Origin: Brachionus rotundiformis
Taxonomy: Eukaryota; Rotifera; Eurotatoria; Ploima; Brachionidae
Assembly: GCA_016802295.1 (NCBI GenBank)
Contig: JAESIW010000200.1
Location: forward strand, 4,310,447 to 4,374,446
Direction of reading: 5' to 3'
DNA: 64,000 nt
The notes under the pieces were generated by a model. The model was not told the DNA's origin, did no database searches, and worked only from the letters and a program-made list of their open reading frames with translations. Of this stretch, positions 23,690 to 34,952 are shown one piece after another. Position numbers and translations under genes: made by a program. Each line of letters begins with the position of its first letter. The first letter of the stretch is position 1.

Positions 23690-26632
23690 ATGGGAGTTCC
23701 TGCATTTTTTCGATGGCTAACCAAGAAATATCCTTCAATTGTAGTTCAATGTGTTGAAGAAAAGTCGAAAATTGATCCAACAACTAACAAGAAAATTCCG
23801 CCAGACACAAGTCTTCAAAATCCAAATGATATAGAATTTGATAATCTATATTTAGACATGAATGGTATCATTCATCCTTGTACTCATCCAGAAGACCGTC
23901 CTGCTCCGAAAACTGAAGATGAAATGATGGTCATCATCTTTGAATTTATTGATAGAATTTTTTCAATTGTTCGACCGAGAAAATTATTATACATGGCAAT
24001 AGATGGAGTTGCTCCAAGAGCAAAAATGAATCAGCAACGTTCTCGTCGATTTCGTGCAGCTAAAGAAAGTTATGAAAAATCATCAGAAATTAAACGTCTG
24101 AAAGAACAAATAATGGCAAACGGAGGACATGTTCCGCCAGATGTTCCTCAAACAGAAAAATTTGACTCGAATTGTATAACTCCTGGAACGCCATTTATGC
24201 ATCGTCTTGCTGAATGTCTTAGATATTATATTCATGAAAGATTGAATAACGATCCTGGTTGGAAGAATATATCTGTTATCTTATCAGATGCTAACGTTCC
24301 AGGAGAAGGGGAACATAAAATAATGGATTTTATTCGTCGTCAGCGAGCTAATCCTGATCATGACCCAAATACTCATCATGTTCTTTGCGGAGCAGATGCC
24401 GATTTGATTATGTTAGGTTTAGCAACACATGAACCAAACTTTACAATAATAAGAGAAGAATTTCGTCCAGATCGACCGAGACCATGTGAAATATGTTCTC
24501 AATTTGGACATGAAACAAAAGAATGTACAGGCATTTTGCGTGAAAAATATACAGATCATGATGAATCTAATTTTACTCCTACAGAACAAAAATACATTTT
24601 TTTAAGATTAAGTATTCTTAGAGAATATTTAGCAAAGGAGTTAGATTTTAAGGATCTACCTTTTGAATTTGATATCGAGCGTGCTATTGATGATTGGGTA
24701 TTTATGTGTTTTTTTGTTGGTAACGATTTTTTACCACATTTGCCTTCGTTAGAAATTCGAGAAGGAGCAATTGATCGCCTAGTAAATTTATATAAAGAAA
24801 TAATTAGAAAATCTGATGGCTATCTGACTGATTCTGGCGATGTAAATTTACATCGAGCTCAATTAATTTTATCGGGTATCGGCGAAGTAGAAGATGATAT
24901 TTTTAAAAGACGTCAACAAAATGAACTTAACTACCGTCAACGACAGAAAGATCGTAAAAAGCAGATGAAAGAACAAAAAGAAAGATCGAGAGTTGGTTAT
25001 GATCTTCCCATTCAAATGCCAGAATGGATGAAAACTGGTCCATATACGCCAATACCGCTTGGTCAAAAAATAGAGGATTCTAATGAAGAGGAAAAAAGAG
25101 TGATAAAAAGAAAAACAGTTGATCAAGAGACTGAATCTGCAAAAAAAGCTCTAATTGAAACCAAACCTGAAGAAAATGAACAAGAAGAAGATCAAGATGC
25201 TAATGATCCTATAAGATTATGGGAAGAAGGATGGAAACACAGATACTATAAGATAAAGTTTAATATTGAAGAAGATGATATTGATTTTAGACAAAAAGTC
25301 GCTCATCATTACGCAATTGGTCTTCAATGGGTTCTGAAATATTATTATCAAGGTGTTCCATCTTGGGATTGGTATTTTCCATATCATTATGCTCCTTTTG
25401 CTTCAGACTTTATTGAAATGGATTTAATTAAAGCAGACTTCAGTGAGAAAACTGAACCCTTTAAGCCTTTTGAACAACTGATGGCTGTTTTTCCAGCTGC
25501 TAGTAAAAAGCATATTCCAGAACCATGGCAAAATTTAATGATTGACGAGAAATCTTCTATAATAGATTTTTATCCAGAAGACTTCCAGATAGATTTAAAT
25601 GGAAAAAAAGCTAGTTGGCAGGGTGTAGCATTATTGCCTTTTGTTGATGAAATTCGCCTTAAAAAAACCCTAGAAATATACCAGGATAAATTATCAGAAG
25701 AAGATAAAAAACGAAATACACGTGATAATGATAGATTTTTTGTTGGAAAGAATCACAAATTATACAATTTTTTTAAAAATATTTACGAAGAACATAAAAC
25801 ATCCAACAAAAAGAACAGTTTTAAAAATTCGATTAATATTGATACTGCACTTAGTGGTGGTATTGCTGGAAAAATATGGTTAGATGAGTACGTATGCCTT
25901 GAAGGAGAAACTTTCATATCACCTATCAGATTTATATGTCCAGATATACCGAATAATCATGTTTTGAGTGTACATTATCACGATCCAGTTTTTGACTCAG
26001 AATATATTTTTAAAACTTCAATGTTAGAAGGCGCTGTTATACCAGAAGCTACTCTTAAGCCAGAAGACTTTCAGCAACATGGATACAGACCAAAATATGG
26101 TTTTAATAATCAATCTAGAGATTATTATAGGCAAACTAGAACTGGAAACGTGGCCAATCGAATGATTCAGAATTCACTAAATAATAATTCCCAAATACCA
26201 TCGTTAATGTCTTCTGCTCATGGTGGCAATGAATGTTTTTATGGAAGTTATAAAAGTTCGTCTCATTCAGACAGACAAAACAATTATCAACAAAATAAAC
26301 AATATTCTAATAATAACTTTAATAACAATCGAAATAATGTACAGTTTAAAAATCAAAACCAACAAGGATTTTACGAAGGTAGAAGAAATTATAATTACAA
26401 TAGAAATGATCAATACTATCAACAACGTAGTTATCAACAATCAAATTATAATCAAGGATATAACCAGCAAAGAAATGGATATTATAGGCAATCGTATCAA
26501 AACTTTCATCAAAATTATCAAAACAGATCAATTGAGAGCGACGAAGGTAGGGAGCGTCAAAATAATCAATTTAATCCAAATCTCAACTATCAACAAGGAT
26601 ATAATCAAAATACCAAACAAAATAACCAATAG
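23690..26632 (+). CDS. XRN2: 5'-3' exoribonuclease 2 (XRN2/Rat1)
   Basis: Intronless frame of 980 aa starting MGVPAFFRWLTKKYPS, the conserved XRN N-terminus. Active-site blocks are present: YLDMNGIIHPC, DGVAPRAKMNQQRSRRFRAA, SDANVPGEGEHKIMDFIR, CGADADLIMLGLATHEP and FVGNDFLPHLP. A CCHC zinc knuckle (CEICSQFGHETKEC, about residue 265) marks the nuclear XRN2/Rat1 branch rather than XRN1. The enzyme degrades uncapped RNA in the nucleus, driving torpedo termination of Pol II and processing rRNA and snoRNA. After about residue 820 the protein becomes an Asn/Gln/Tyr-rich low-complexity tail. The single exon is unusual among these intron-containing neighbours and might reflect ancient retroposition. 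Confidence 0.97.
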   Translation: MGVPAFFRWLTKKYPSIVVQCVEEKSKIDPTTNKKIPPDTSLQNPNDIEFDNLYLDMNGIIHPCTHPEDRPAPKTEDEMMVIIFEFIDRIFSIVRPRKLLYMAIDGVAPRAKMNQQRSRRFRAAKESYEKSSEIKRLKEQIMANGGHVPPDVPQTEKFDSNCITPGTPFMHRLAECLRYYIHERLNNDPGWKNISVILSDANVPGEGEHKIMDFIRRQRANPDHDPNTHHVLCGADADLIMLGLATHEPNFTIIREEFRPDRPRPCEICSQFGHETKECTGILREKYTDHDESNFTPTEQKYIFLRLSILREYLAKELDFKDLPFEFDIERAIDDWVFMCFFVGNDFLPHLPSLEIREGAIDRLVNLYKEIIRKSDGYLTDSGDVNLHRAQLILSGIGEVEDDIFKRRQQNELNYRQRQKDRKKQMKEQKERSRVGYDLPIQMPEWMKTGPYTPIPLGQKIEDSNEEEKRVIKRKTVDQETESAKKALIETKPEENEQEEDQDANDPIRLWEEGWKHRYYKIKFNIEEDDIDFRQKVAHHYAIGLQWVLKYYYQGVPSWDWYFPYHYAPFASDFIEMDLIKADFSEKTEPFKPFEQLMAVFPAASKKHIPEPWQNLMIDEKSSIIDFYPEDFQIDLNGKKASWQGVALLPFVDEIRLKKTLEIYQDKLSEEDKKRNTRDNDRFFVGKNHKLYNFFKNIYEEHKTSNKKNSFKNSINIDTALSGGIAGKIWLDEYVCLEGETFISPIRFICPDIPNNHVLSVHYHDPVFDSEYIFKTSMLEGAVIPEATLKPEDFQQHGYRPKYGFNNQSRDYYRQTRTGNVANRMIQNSLNNNSQIPSLMSSAHGGNECFYGSYKSSSHSDRQNNYQQNKQYSNNNFNNNRNNVQFKNQNQQGFYEGRRNYNYNRNDQYYQQRSYQQSNYNQGYNQQRNGYYRQSYQNFHQNYQNRSIESDEGRERQNNQFNPNLNYQQGYNQNTKQNNQ

Positions 26633-27109
26633 TTATTGTACTTAATTTGTATAAATGCTATTATTGTTTGAAACTTTTGTTTTATTTTGATATTTTTTCT
26701 ATTTTACTTTGAAACAATTAAATGAAACGAAAAAATTATAACTTGGTTTTAATCTTGGCTAAATATAATAATATTTTTCTTATATTAATACTATTCTAAA
26801 CATTTATAAATTTTATAGCTTTGCACATAATCATTCCTGTTTATCCTAACTATTCTTGACAAAATTAAAAGCAAAAATTAAGACTTGTCTTGGTTTTAAA
26901 TTTAAGCAAAGGACTCAAATACATAAGAGAATTTAAAATTACTTAAGGCTTTCAATAAATTTAAAAATTATAATATTAGGAATTTTGATAACTTTTAGAC
27001 AATAAATGCTTTCAAGCGTTACCAAAATTAAACAAAAAATCTTAATTATATATTTTGAAGAAAAAAATTCTAAATTACTAAAAATTATTATTTTTATCTC
27101 TAAAATCAA
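26633..27109. other. Intergenic spacer
   Basis: AT-rich sequence between XRN2 and the WD40 gene. It contains the XRN2 3' UTR, including a CTATTTTACTTTGAAA motif that resembles a repeat near 33.8 and 34.3 kb. No gene was seen. Confidence 0.35.
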
Positions 27110-28603
27110 ATGGAATTACCATTTCAAGAATTTTCTATCGAACTACCATGTGGTTATTCGACCTTTTATAAGTATTTAAAAAATCAACCTTCGAAATTTT
27201 TATGTACAATGTGTGGCAAGCATTTCATTGATAAGGAGTCATGTTTTAATGAACCAAAAAATCGCTTGTTAATAAAGCAAAATGAGCTCTTAAGAGAGTT
27301 AGAAGATTATAATAATTCCAAGAAGTATATTGAACGAATTAAAAATGATCCAGAAATGTATGTTGACAAAACTTTTGAGACATTGGAGTCTAATATCAAC
27401 AAGCGTTGTAACGAATTAAAAGAAAAATTATGTAAACAAATTGATGATTATCATTCAAATATAACAGAAAGAATAGAAAAAGAAAAAAAGGCAATCATTC
27501 ACGATTTTAAATCAAATATGATCAAATGTGTATTATTGGATTGTTCAAAATCTTCTATTAGTGAAAATTTGGATCAAATAGATAGGAAAATTGAAAAATT
27601 CAAAGAATCTTCTTCTTTAATAACCAAATTAATACAAGAAATTTCAATTGGTGAAAATTTTCAAATAGAAGAATCAAAGGAAATAAAAGTACATGAGTTT
27701 TTTGGTAAAATATACGCATCTAAACAGACGAATAAAATTGATACAGATTTAAAGTATATATGCCACAAAGGATATTATGGACATATTGACAGAATTAAAC
27801 AAATAGAATGTTTGGGTAATGATAGAATTCTAAGTACTTCGTTTGATCAAACTGTTAATTTATGGGACAAAGAAAGTGGAAAAAATTTAACAACATTTAT
27901 TGGTCATACAGATTCAGTGCTGTCAATTGCTTTGATGAATAATCAATTTTTCGCTACTGGTTCAAAAGATACAACAATTAAGATTTGGAATACTGGAAAC
28001 AAATTTAGCTTAAGAACACTGAGTGGGCATACAGGTGCTGTTATTTGTTTAAAGGTGCTAAAAAATGGTGAAATAATAAGTGGCTCTGAAGATAAGACAA
28101 TAAAAATATGGGGAAAAACTGTAAAAACTTTTTTTGGACATGAAGATAAAGTTAACTGCCTTGATCAAAATTATAATGGTCTTATAATAAGTGGATCAGG
28201 CGATTCATCAATAAAAATTTGGGATCATCACACAGAAAAATGTTTAGTTACTTTAAAAGGTCATAAGGGAGAAATTATGGATATAAAAGCTCTAGATAAT
28301 GATAAAATCGCTAGTGGTTCTTTAGACAAGACAATTAAAATTTGGAACCATAATAATTCTTGCATTAAAACACTAGTTGGTCATCAAGATTCGGTTCAAC
28401 AAATCGATAAACTGGAAAAAAATAAATTAGTTAGCTGTTCATTAGATGGATCAATAAAAATTTGGAATATTGATTTAGGTTATTGTATATACACAATTGA
28501 AGCTCATTGTAGACCTATTACTTGCATTAAAGTAACCGATAAAGGAGAGATGCTTACAGGATCGATTGATGGATCAATTTATATATGGACTAAGCACTCT
28601 TAA
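27110..28603 (+). CDS. RING-like, coiled-coil, WD40-repeat protein
   Basis: Single-exon frame of 497 aa. Residues ~1-50 hold a degenerate zinc-finger-like module (ELPCGYSTFYK, then FLCTMCGKHF) resembling a RING that has lost several ligands. Residues ~55-190 are a charged coiled coil. From ~225 to the end are seven WD40 repeats with repeated GH starts and SIKIW/TIKIW ends, which should close into one beta-propeller. The architecture resembles TRIM or TRAF7-type ubiquitin-ligase adaptors, in which the propeller binds substrate. With an incomplete RING, ligase activity is doubtful and a scaffold role is as likely. Similar lineage-expanded WD40 proteins are known from rotifer genomes; no orthologue is assigned. 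Confidence 0.8.
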   Translation: MELPFQEFSIELPCGYSTFYKYLKNQPSKFLCTMCGKHFIDKESCFNEPKNRLLIKQNELLRELEDYNNSKKYIERIKNDPEMYVDKTFETLESNINKRCNELKEKLCKQIDDYHSNITERIEKEKKAIIHDFKSNMIKCVLLDCSKSSISENLDQIDRKIEKFKESSSLITKLIQEISIGENFQIEESKEIKVHEFFGKIYASKQTNKIDTDLKYICHKGYYGHIDRIKQIECLGNDRILSTSFDQTVNLWDKESGKNLTTFIGHTDSVLSIALMNNQFFATGSKDTTIKIWNTGNKFSLRTLSGHTGAVICLKVLKNGEIISGSEDKTIKIWGKTVKTFFGHEDKVNCLDQNYNGLIISGSGDSSIKIWDHHTEKCLVTLKGHKGEIMDIKALDNDKIASGSLDKTIKIWNHNNSCIKTLVGHQDSVQQIDKLEKNKLVSCSLDGSIKIWNIDLGYCIYTIEAHCRPITCIKVTDKGEMLTGSIDGSIYIWTKHS

Positions 28604-29470
28604 ATTAAATACATTCTTAAAATTTAGATTTTTTTTTGCTATTTTTAATTTAAATCAAAAATGATATCAAATTTCTATCAAATTAAAAATATGGTTTGAC
28701 AGTTTATTCATTATTGGAACTCGAACTAGTTTATTCTCATAATTAATTATTATCAAAAGGAATGTTAAAATGTTTCTTTTTTTATATTTTTATCTGTGAT
28801 CATTAAAAAAAGTTTACAATATCAAAAAAGAAGATTTTATATTCGATGATGTTTCTCAAAAAAAATCTTCTAATATTTTTTAAAAATTATTATAAGATTA
28901 TCAAATTGTTGATGATTAAATGAAATATATTTAGAATAAAAAAATATTTTTCATGATTTTTAAAAGATAGCCAATTTAAAAAATGAACATAGAAGGCTTA
29001 AAGAAAACTGAGTCCTTAAAAAAATGCTAATTAAGAATTTCAAAAATTAATGTAGAAAATAAGAATCTTAATTAATCTTTTCATTTTAAAATATTAAAAT
29101 ATAATATTAGATAAAATTTAATCTGACATCAAAAAAAAAACAAATGCGACATTAATCCAAATAAATCTAATACATTTATTGTTATTAAATAAAAATATAA
29201 AATATCAATTATTGTTATGATATAAATAAATAAAATTTTGATAACTAATTCTCTAATTTAATCATCATTTTATAAATTTTTCCTTATTTTTATTTTTTAA
29301 ATTAAAAAAAATCAATATTTAGGTTTCTTTTAGAATTTTTAAAAGCTTAGTCGATAAATTAAAAGATTGAAAATTAAAAAAAATATCAAAATCCTTTTTA
29401 ATTATTTTTATAACATTAATTATTTTTAAATCTTTTTAAAAAGCTAAATTTTTATTAAGCAAAACCAAAA
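28604..29470. other. Intergenic spacer
   Basis: About 870 bases of very AT-rich sequence before the PLAC8 pair. No coding frame, RNA gene or clear repeat was recognised. Confidence 0.4.
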
Positions 29471-29935
29471 ATGACTGATAGCAGTAAGCAAGCATCTCCT
29501 GTAATAACTCAAGATCCTTTGAATGTATTTCGTTTTGAAAATGAATGGAATGTTGGAATATTTGACTGTTGTGAAGATTGTAGACTTGGTAATCTTTTTC
29601 TTTATTAAAATTAAATTATATTATTTTTTTAAAAAAAATTAGCTATGTGTTCATACTTTTGCTGGCTTTATATGTTTTGTACTTTAATGAGTGATTTAAA
29701 AGAGAGCTGTTGCTCTTACATCTGTATACCTTTTCCTTTAATAGTTTTTAGAACTAAAATGAGGTCTAACTTAAGAATTAAAGTATAATTTTCCTGAAAG
29801 GTAAAATAGCTGAAAAAATTTTCCTTCTCTAAAAAGGGTTCAATATGGAGGGATAGCCTAGCTTCTATGTGTTTACCATGGTGTACATTAATTCAAATGA
29901 AGGCTGAACTTAAGCAAAGAGGTCTTATCAATTGA
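29471..29935 (+). CDS. PLAC8-family cysteine-rich protein, copy 1
   Basis: Three exons (29471-29588, 29643-29782, 29837-29935) give about 118 aa. The PLAC8 domain is recognised from WNVGIFDCCEDC, a Cys/aromatic-rich core (CSYFCWLYMFC), IVFRTKMRSNLRIKG and the closing CLPWCTLIQMKAELKQRG. PLAC8 proteins (cornifelin, plant PCR/FWL, ponzr) sit at membranes and are linked to heavy-metal export, cell-size control and other roles. The function here is not predictable beyond the family. A related gene follows about 180 bases downstream with the same exon plan. Confidence 0.85.
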
Positions 29936-30113
29936 TTGAAATCAATTCATTGGTTTAATTTGAATAAATTTTTATTTTTTTTTGAATAAATTTTTTTCAT
30001 ACTGGATTATTTTTTTTTTATTCGAAGGTATTCAAATTCCGAGTAATATCGGAATGTTTATTTAACTATTTTTCATCATTAATCGATGATTTTTTTATCA
30101 ATAATTTTGAAGA

Positions 30114-30630
30114 ATGGACAATATTAAATCTATGGAAAAAGCTATTCCAAAACCAACAATTCCTGTCAATGACGGAAGATTACCTCAGGAACTTTTTGAA
30201 ATAATTCAAATACCGCCTGATGAAAATCCTTTTAAATATGAAAATTTGTGGGAAACCGAACTATGTGACTTTTTTGAAGATTGCAATGAATGTAAGTTAT
30301 ACCTTTTTTGAACTAAAACTTTCAATATTTGAATTTAAGTTATTTTTGCTCATTGCTGCTATTATTGCTATATCTATAAAATATTTAAAACAGTCGATGA
30401 AAATATTTTTAGCTATATTTGTACACCAAATCCTCTTATTCCGATTCGGACAAAAATTCGAGCTGTTTTACGAATAAAAGTAAATTATTTATGAATTTAA
30501 TTTAATTTATAATATTTTTTAAAAGGGATCATTAATAGAGGATTGCTGTCAAGTCATATTTTGTGCTCCATGCACTGCCTTTCAAATAAATCAAGAGCTG
30601 AAATATAAAGAAATAATTCCTGATAAATGA
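30114..30630 (+). CDS. PLAC8-family cysteine-rich protein, copy 2
   Basis: Three exons (30114-30291, 30340-30479, 30526-30630) give about 140 aa. The core includes LCDFFEDCNEC, HCCYYCYIYK, PIRTKIRAVLRIKG and CAPCTAFQINQELKYK, matching the PLAC8 layout of the upstream copy. Exon 2 is 140 bases in both copies and all intron phases agree, so the pair arose by tandem duplication followed by strong divergence. The N-terminal ~40 residues are longer and Pro-rich. The hydrophobic Cys-rich centre suggests membrane association. Confidence 0.83.
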
Positions 30631-30864
30631 TCAAAATATTAGCTTATTGCTTTTCTATAAACTTAATTTTTTTAAATTTTAAATAAAATTATTGATGTAA
30701 ATTTTTAAATTTTTAATTCCAAGAATAAAACAAATTAAAATTTTTTAATCAAATATGATTTTTAGCATGAAACATTAGGGTAGTCATAGCAATATATGAT
30801 TTAAAAATTATTATTTCTTTCACTTATTTTGTGTTATTAATTATTATTTTAAAAAGTTTTAAAA

Positions 30865-33731
30865 ATGAGTCAATTTTCATCATCAAAGAGTAAATTTTCC
30901 AATTCTCAATATCATTCAATTGGCACAAGCAAATATTCTGATCAAGACAAAATAACTTTTCAAAGAAGCGATACATATATTGTTGAGAATCCGAGTTGTT
31001 ATTTAAAACAGGATAACAATCATTCAAGAAGTAATGATGATATATAAAATTTTTGGAATAATTTTACGAATTTAATCAAAATTAGACTTTGAAGAAAAAT
31101 CAAATCCTCATAAAACTTCAATTAGTACGATCAAACAACAAAAACGAACCGAAATGAAACGAACAAAGGATCAACCCAATAGTTTTAAAGTTTCTGGAAA
31201 TCAAAAAAGCATCGAATTTTTAATTAAATCTGCAAAAACTAGTGGACAAATAAATATATCAAATTATAATTTAGTTGAAGGTAAAATTGATAAAAAAATA
31301 ATTTAGTTTTAAAGTTTTTGATTTTTAGTTCCTAATGATATATGGAATATTAATATTGACAATCAAGCAAATCATGATGACAAAAATGAAATCTCATTTG
31401 AAAATAAAGGATATAAATGGTGGGATCAAGTTGAACTAACAAAATTAATAATTGCCTCGAATAAGTTAAGAATTATTCCTGATGATATTCAAAAATTAGC
31501 AAATTTAATTTTACTTGATGTAAGATATTCCAATTTCAGTGATTGTATTTGTTATAAATAAAATATATTTTATATAAATAAGTTTAAATTTATTTACAGT
31601 CTAAAAATGATTGTAAACAGAAAGTTGAAAAATAAATAGATAAATAATTTTTTTATTTTAAATGATTTTTGATAACTTATCAAAAATACTATTATAAAAT
31701 CATTTAATCTATATATTTAGATACATGACAATCATATAGATCAAATCGATGATGCAATAGGAAACGTTGTTGATCTAAAAATTTTAAACTGCAGGTTTAT
31801 TTTATATAATTTATTACAAGTTTTTAAAAATTTTAATTAAAGTCATAATCAGCTTTCCAAACTTCCAAACGGTTTATGCAAATTAAAAAAGTTAGTAGAA
31901 ATCAACGTTTCATACAATAAATTAACAGAATTACCGAAAGACTTTGGTTACTTGGACAACCTCGAAGATGTAGTGAGTATTAGACTGAGAGAGAAATAGT
32001 CTTTTTTCAAAATATCATATCTCAATATTTAGAAATTAAAATAAATTAAATTTCAAAATTTTTTATTAAAGACTATGCTTTTAAATTATGGTTAATACAA
32101 AGTTTATTTTTTAAAAAGAATCTTTCAAATAATCGTCTTGAAATCTTACCTAAAAGTTTTGAATGGTTTCGAAGAGTTAAAAAATTAAATTTAGCAGCTA
32201 ATTCTTTAAAACTTATAGAACCAGAAATTTTTTTTTCTATAAGTAATTTCACAGAAAAATGTTTTCGATTTTTATAATTATTTTCAAAGGTTTAATTTTT
32301 ATTGATTTATCTGAAAATCAAATTCAAGAATTACCACAAGAGCTAAATGAATTAAATAATTTGGAACAATTTTTTGCTAGAAAAAATAGAATCACAAAAT
32401 TTCCAACATTTTTTAAATGCTCCAAGCTTAAAGTAATTTGTATTTAAAATTAAAAATATTTACAACATTGCTTGAAGGATATAGATTTATCATACAATCA
32501 AATTAGAGAAATAGAAGACAGTTCATTCAAAAATTTGATATCCTTAGTAAATTTTAACTTAAGAGATAATAAGCTGGTTACGTTGTCACAAAATATTAAA
32601 AATTCAAAAAATCTTGAACGACTTGATCTATCAAACAATGATTTAGCAGGGTAATCTTTAATAAAAATTTAGAGAAATAAAAATTTATCGAGACATATAA
32701 ATTAGACTTCCATCCGAATTAGCAGAATTGGAATATTTAAAACAATTATTAATAAATGGAAATCCTCTACGTACAATTAGACGAGACATTATTAATGTAA
32801 ATTAATGAAAATTATATTGTTTTTTGATAATTAAATTTAATGAGAAAGAGAGGAACAGATGCGATTTTGAAACATTTGAAAAATCAAATAAAAGCTATTG
32901 AGAGTGATGAAATAGAAAATTCAGAAGAAATGATTCTAAAATCTGAAATTATTAAATCGAGCAAGATATTTGACTTGAGGTATTGCTAATTAAAGTTTTA
33001 TAAAAAAAAATCTATTATTTTGAATACAGTTTTAAAAAAATTTCGATAATTACACCCAACATTATCAATTTTTGTAAACAGTCAACAGCATCTGTTTTGA
33101 ATGTAATGAGAAATTCTTTAACAGATTTGCCAGTAGAGTATGATAAATTTAGTACCAAAATATTAGTTTTAAGTTTTTTTCTAAAGATTAGCTCAATTAT
33201 CACATCAATTAAATGAATTAAATATTAGTTTCAATCTTTTTACTGTGTTTCCGAAATCAGCTACAAAATTAATGAATTTGACTTATCTTGATCTTCGTAG
33301 TAACAAAATATCCGATTTACCAATTGAATTCATTGAGTTAAAAGCATTAAGGGAATTAATATTATCCGACAATAAATTTCAACAAATACCTGAATGCATT
33401 TACCAGCTTCCAATTTTGGAAAATTTGTTTGCTAATAATAATCAAATTAAATTCATAGATGGAAACAAAATTGTAGAAATGAAATTTTTAGCATTATTAA
33501 ATTTGCAAAATAATGATATTGGTTCGGTTCCTCTTGAACTTGGTAAAGCAAATCAAATCAAGTATTTATAAATTTTTATAAATTAAATATTAATAAAATA
33601 AAATTTTTTCAAGATCATTAAAGTTAGAGGGTAATCCTTTTAAAATTCCAAGATCACAAATATTGGCAAAAGGTACAGCTGAAATATTAAATTATTTGAG
33701 AGGAAGACTAAACGAATCATCTAATAGTTGA
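30865..33731 (+). CDS. LRRC40: Leucine-rich repeat protein LRRC40
   Basis: Thirteen exons give about 672 aa in continuous phase: 30865-31030, 31086-31280, 31329-31519, 31721-31794, 31843-31972, 32119-32242, 32290-32432, 32478-32650, 32706-32796, 32849-32979, 33030-33137, 33187-33561, 33614-33731. After ~80 low-complexity residues come about twenty LRRs of LxxLxLxxNxL type. Orthology to LRRC40 rests on conserved family text: SAKTSGQINIS, VPNDIWNIN, WWDQVELTKLIIASNKL, NGNPLRTIRRDII and the closing EGNPFKIPRSQILAKG. LRRC40 is widespread in eukaryotes, but its molecular role is poorly known; it probably serves as a protein-interaction scaffold. Confidence 0.92.
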
Positions 33732-34952
33732 GTGACAGTTCTACTTAGTTATTTTCGGATTAATTAAAAAAAATTCAAACAAAAATTTTGAATATTTTAA
33801 TTAATTCTATAAAAGAAATTTAAATTAAATATAATAAAATTTTAAATCTAATTTCTTACTTCTAATTTTTTTTATTTTACTTTGAACCATATGGTGCTAA
33901 AAAATTAAAATAATCTCAAAATTTTTGATAATTTAAAGAAAAGTTATTTTATCTATGAAGAATGATCAACAGAAATCAGAAAGGTGTTTTTCCATTAATT
34001 AAGTCTATTGCTTTAATTTACTGAAACATTTCAAACATAAAAAATCACTAAAAAAATTAACAAATGTGAATATGGAAAGATTAGAAATTGATCTAAAAAT
34101 TTAATTGTTTTACGATTCTTATTTTATTCATTATTGAAGATCAAAATATTTGGTATTGAATATAAGCAAAAACTTAGTTTTTAAGACTTTTATTTGAGTT
34201 AAGCCATTAAGTCTTTATAGAAAAATATTACGATCGTTAGACACAATTTTTTTAAAATCTAATTTCTTACTTCTTATTTTTTTTATTTTACTTTGAATCT
34301 AAAAGCAATAAATGAAAATAACTAAATTCAAAAAAAAATTAAGTTGTTTGTTTCATTTTAGACTAAATCCCTCTAAATTAGTGGCCTAAGTTGTGGTTTT
34401 TACTAATAATTTATTTAAAAAAGGCTATTAAAACTTGTAATTTCTATTATATTTTATTTAATAATCATTATTTTAATAATTTTTTTTATTTATTTTCAAA
34501 AGTGAAAAAATAAGTCGTAGTTTATTTAAATTTATATAAACAAAAATGAATAAAAAAACAACAAAACGGAAATATTAAACTAGTTTATTTTTATTTTTGT
34601 TATCACCCTAATTCTCTGGGGTATTAACATTATTTCACCATTGTTTATCTTATTTCTTATTAAGATAGAAAGAATTTTTAATAAGCATAAAAACAAAATT
34701 TTACAATAATATTTTTGGCTTTCTGTATAAAAATGTACAATCCCAGGCCGAAAAAAATTTGTTAATAATTTCAAAAATCAACATACCCAACATAATCATA
34801 CAAGTCTTTACAGTTCACCCGTTCAAGGTTTTGCTTTTAATTAAAATTTTCGGAAATAATTGTGAGAATATTAACAATCTTGTCAAATTTGACTGTTGTA
34901 GGTGAAATTTAGCTTAGTCCTCTAAGATAACTTTTTACTTTTTAGAAATAAA
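33732..34952. other. Convergent intergenic spacer
   Basis: About 1.2 kb between the 3' ends of LRRC40 and the RING-like gene. It contains a ~45-base direct repeat (around 33841-33886 and 34254-34299) but no gene that I can support. The last exon of the minus-strand gene could extend slightly into it. Confidence 0.4.

Noticed and set aside
26220..26645. 141-aa frame overlapping the XRN2 3' end
   Set aside because: Out-of-frame shadow of the repetitive Asn/Gln/Tyr-coding tail; made almost only of Ile, Asn, Lys and Thr.
27110..33731. An operon-like unit of WD40, PLAC8 and LRRC40 genes
   Set aside because: Same strand, but spacers of about 180 to 870 bases and unrelated families give no support for shared transcription.
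34580..34774. 64-aa minus-strand frame in the LRRC40 downstream spacer
   Set aside because: Short, biased composition, no splice partner or start context.
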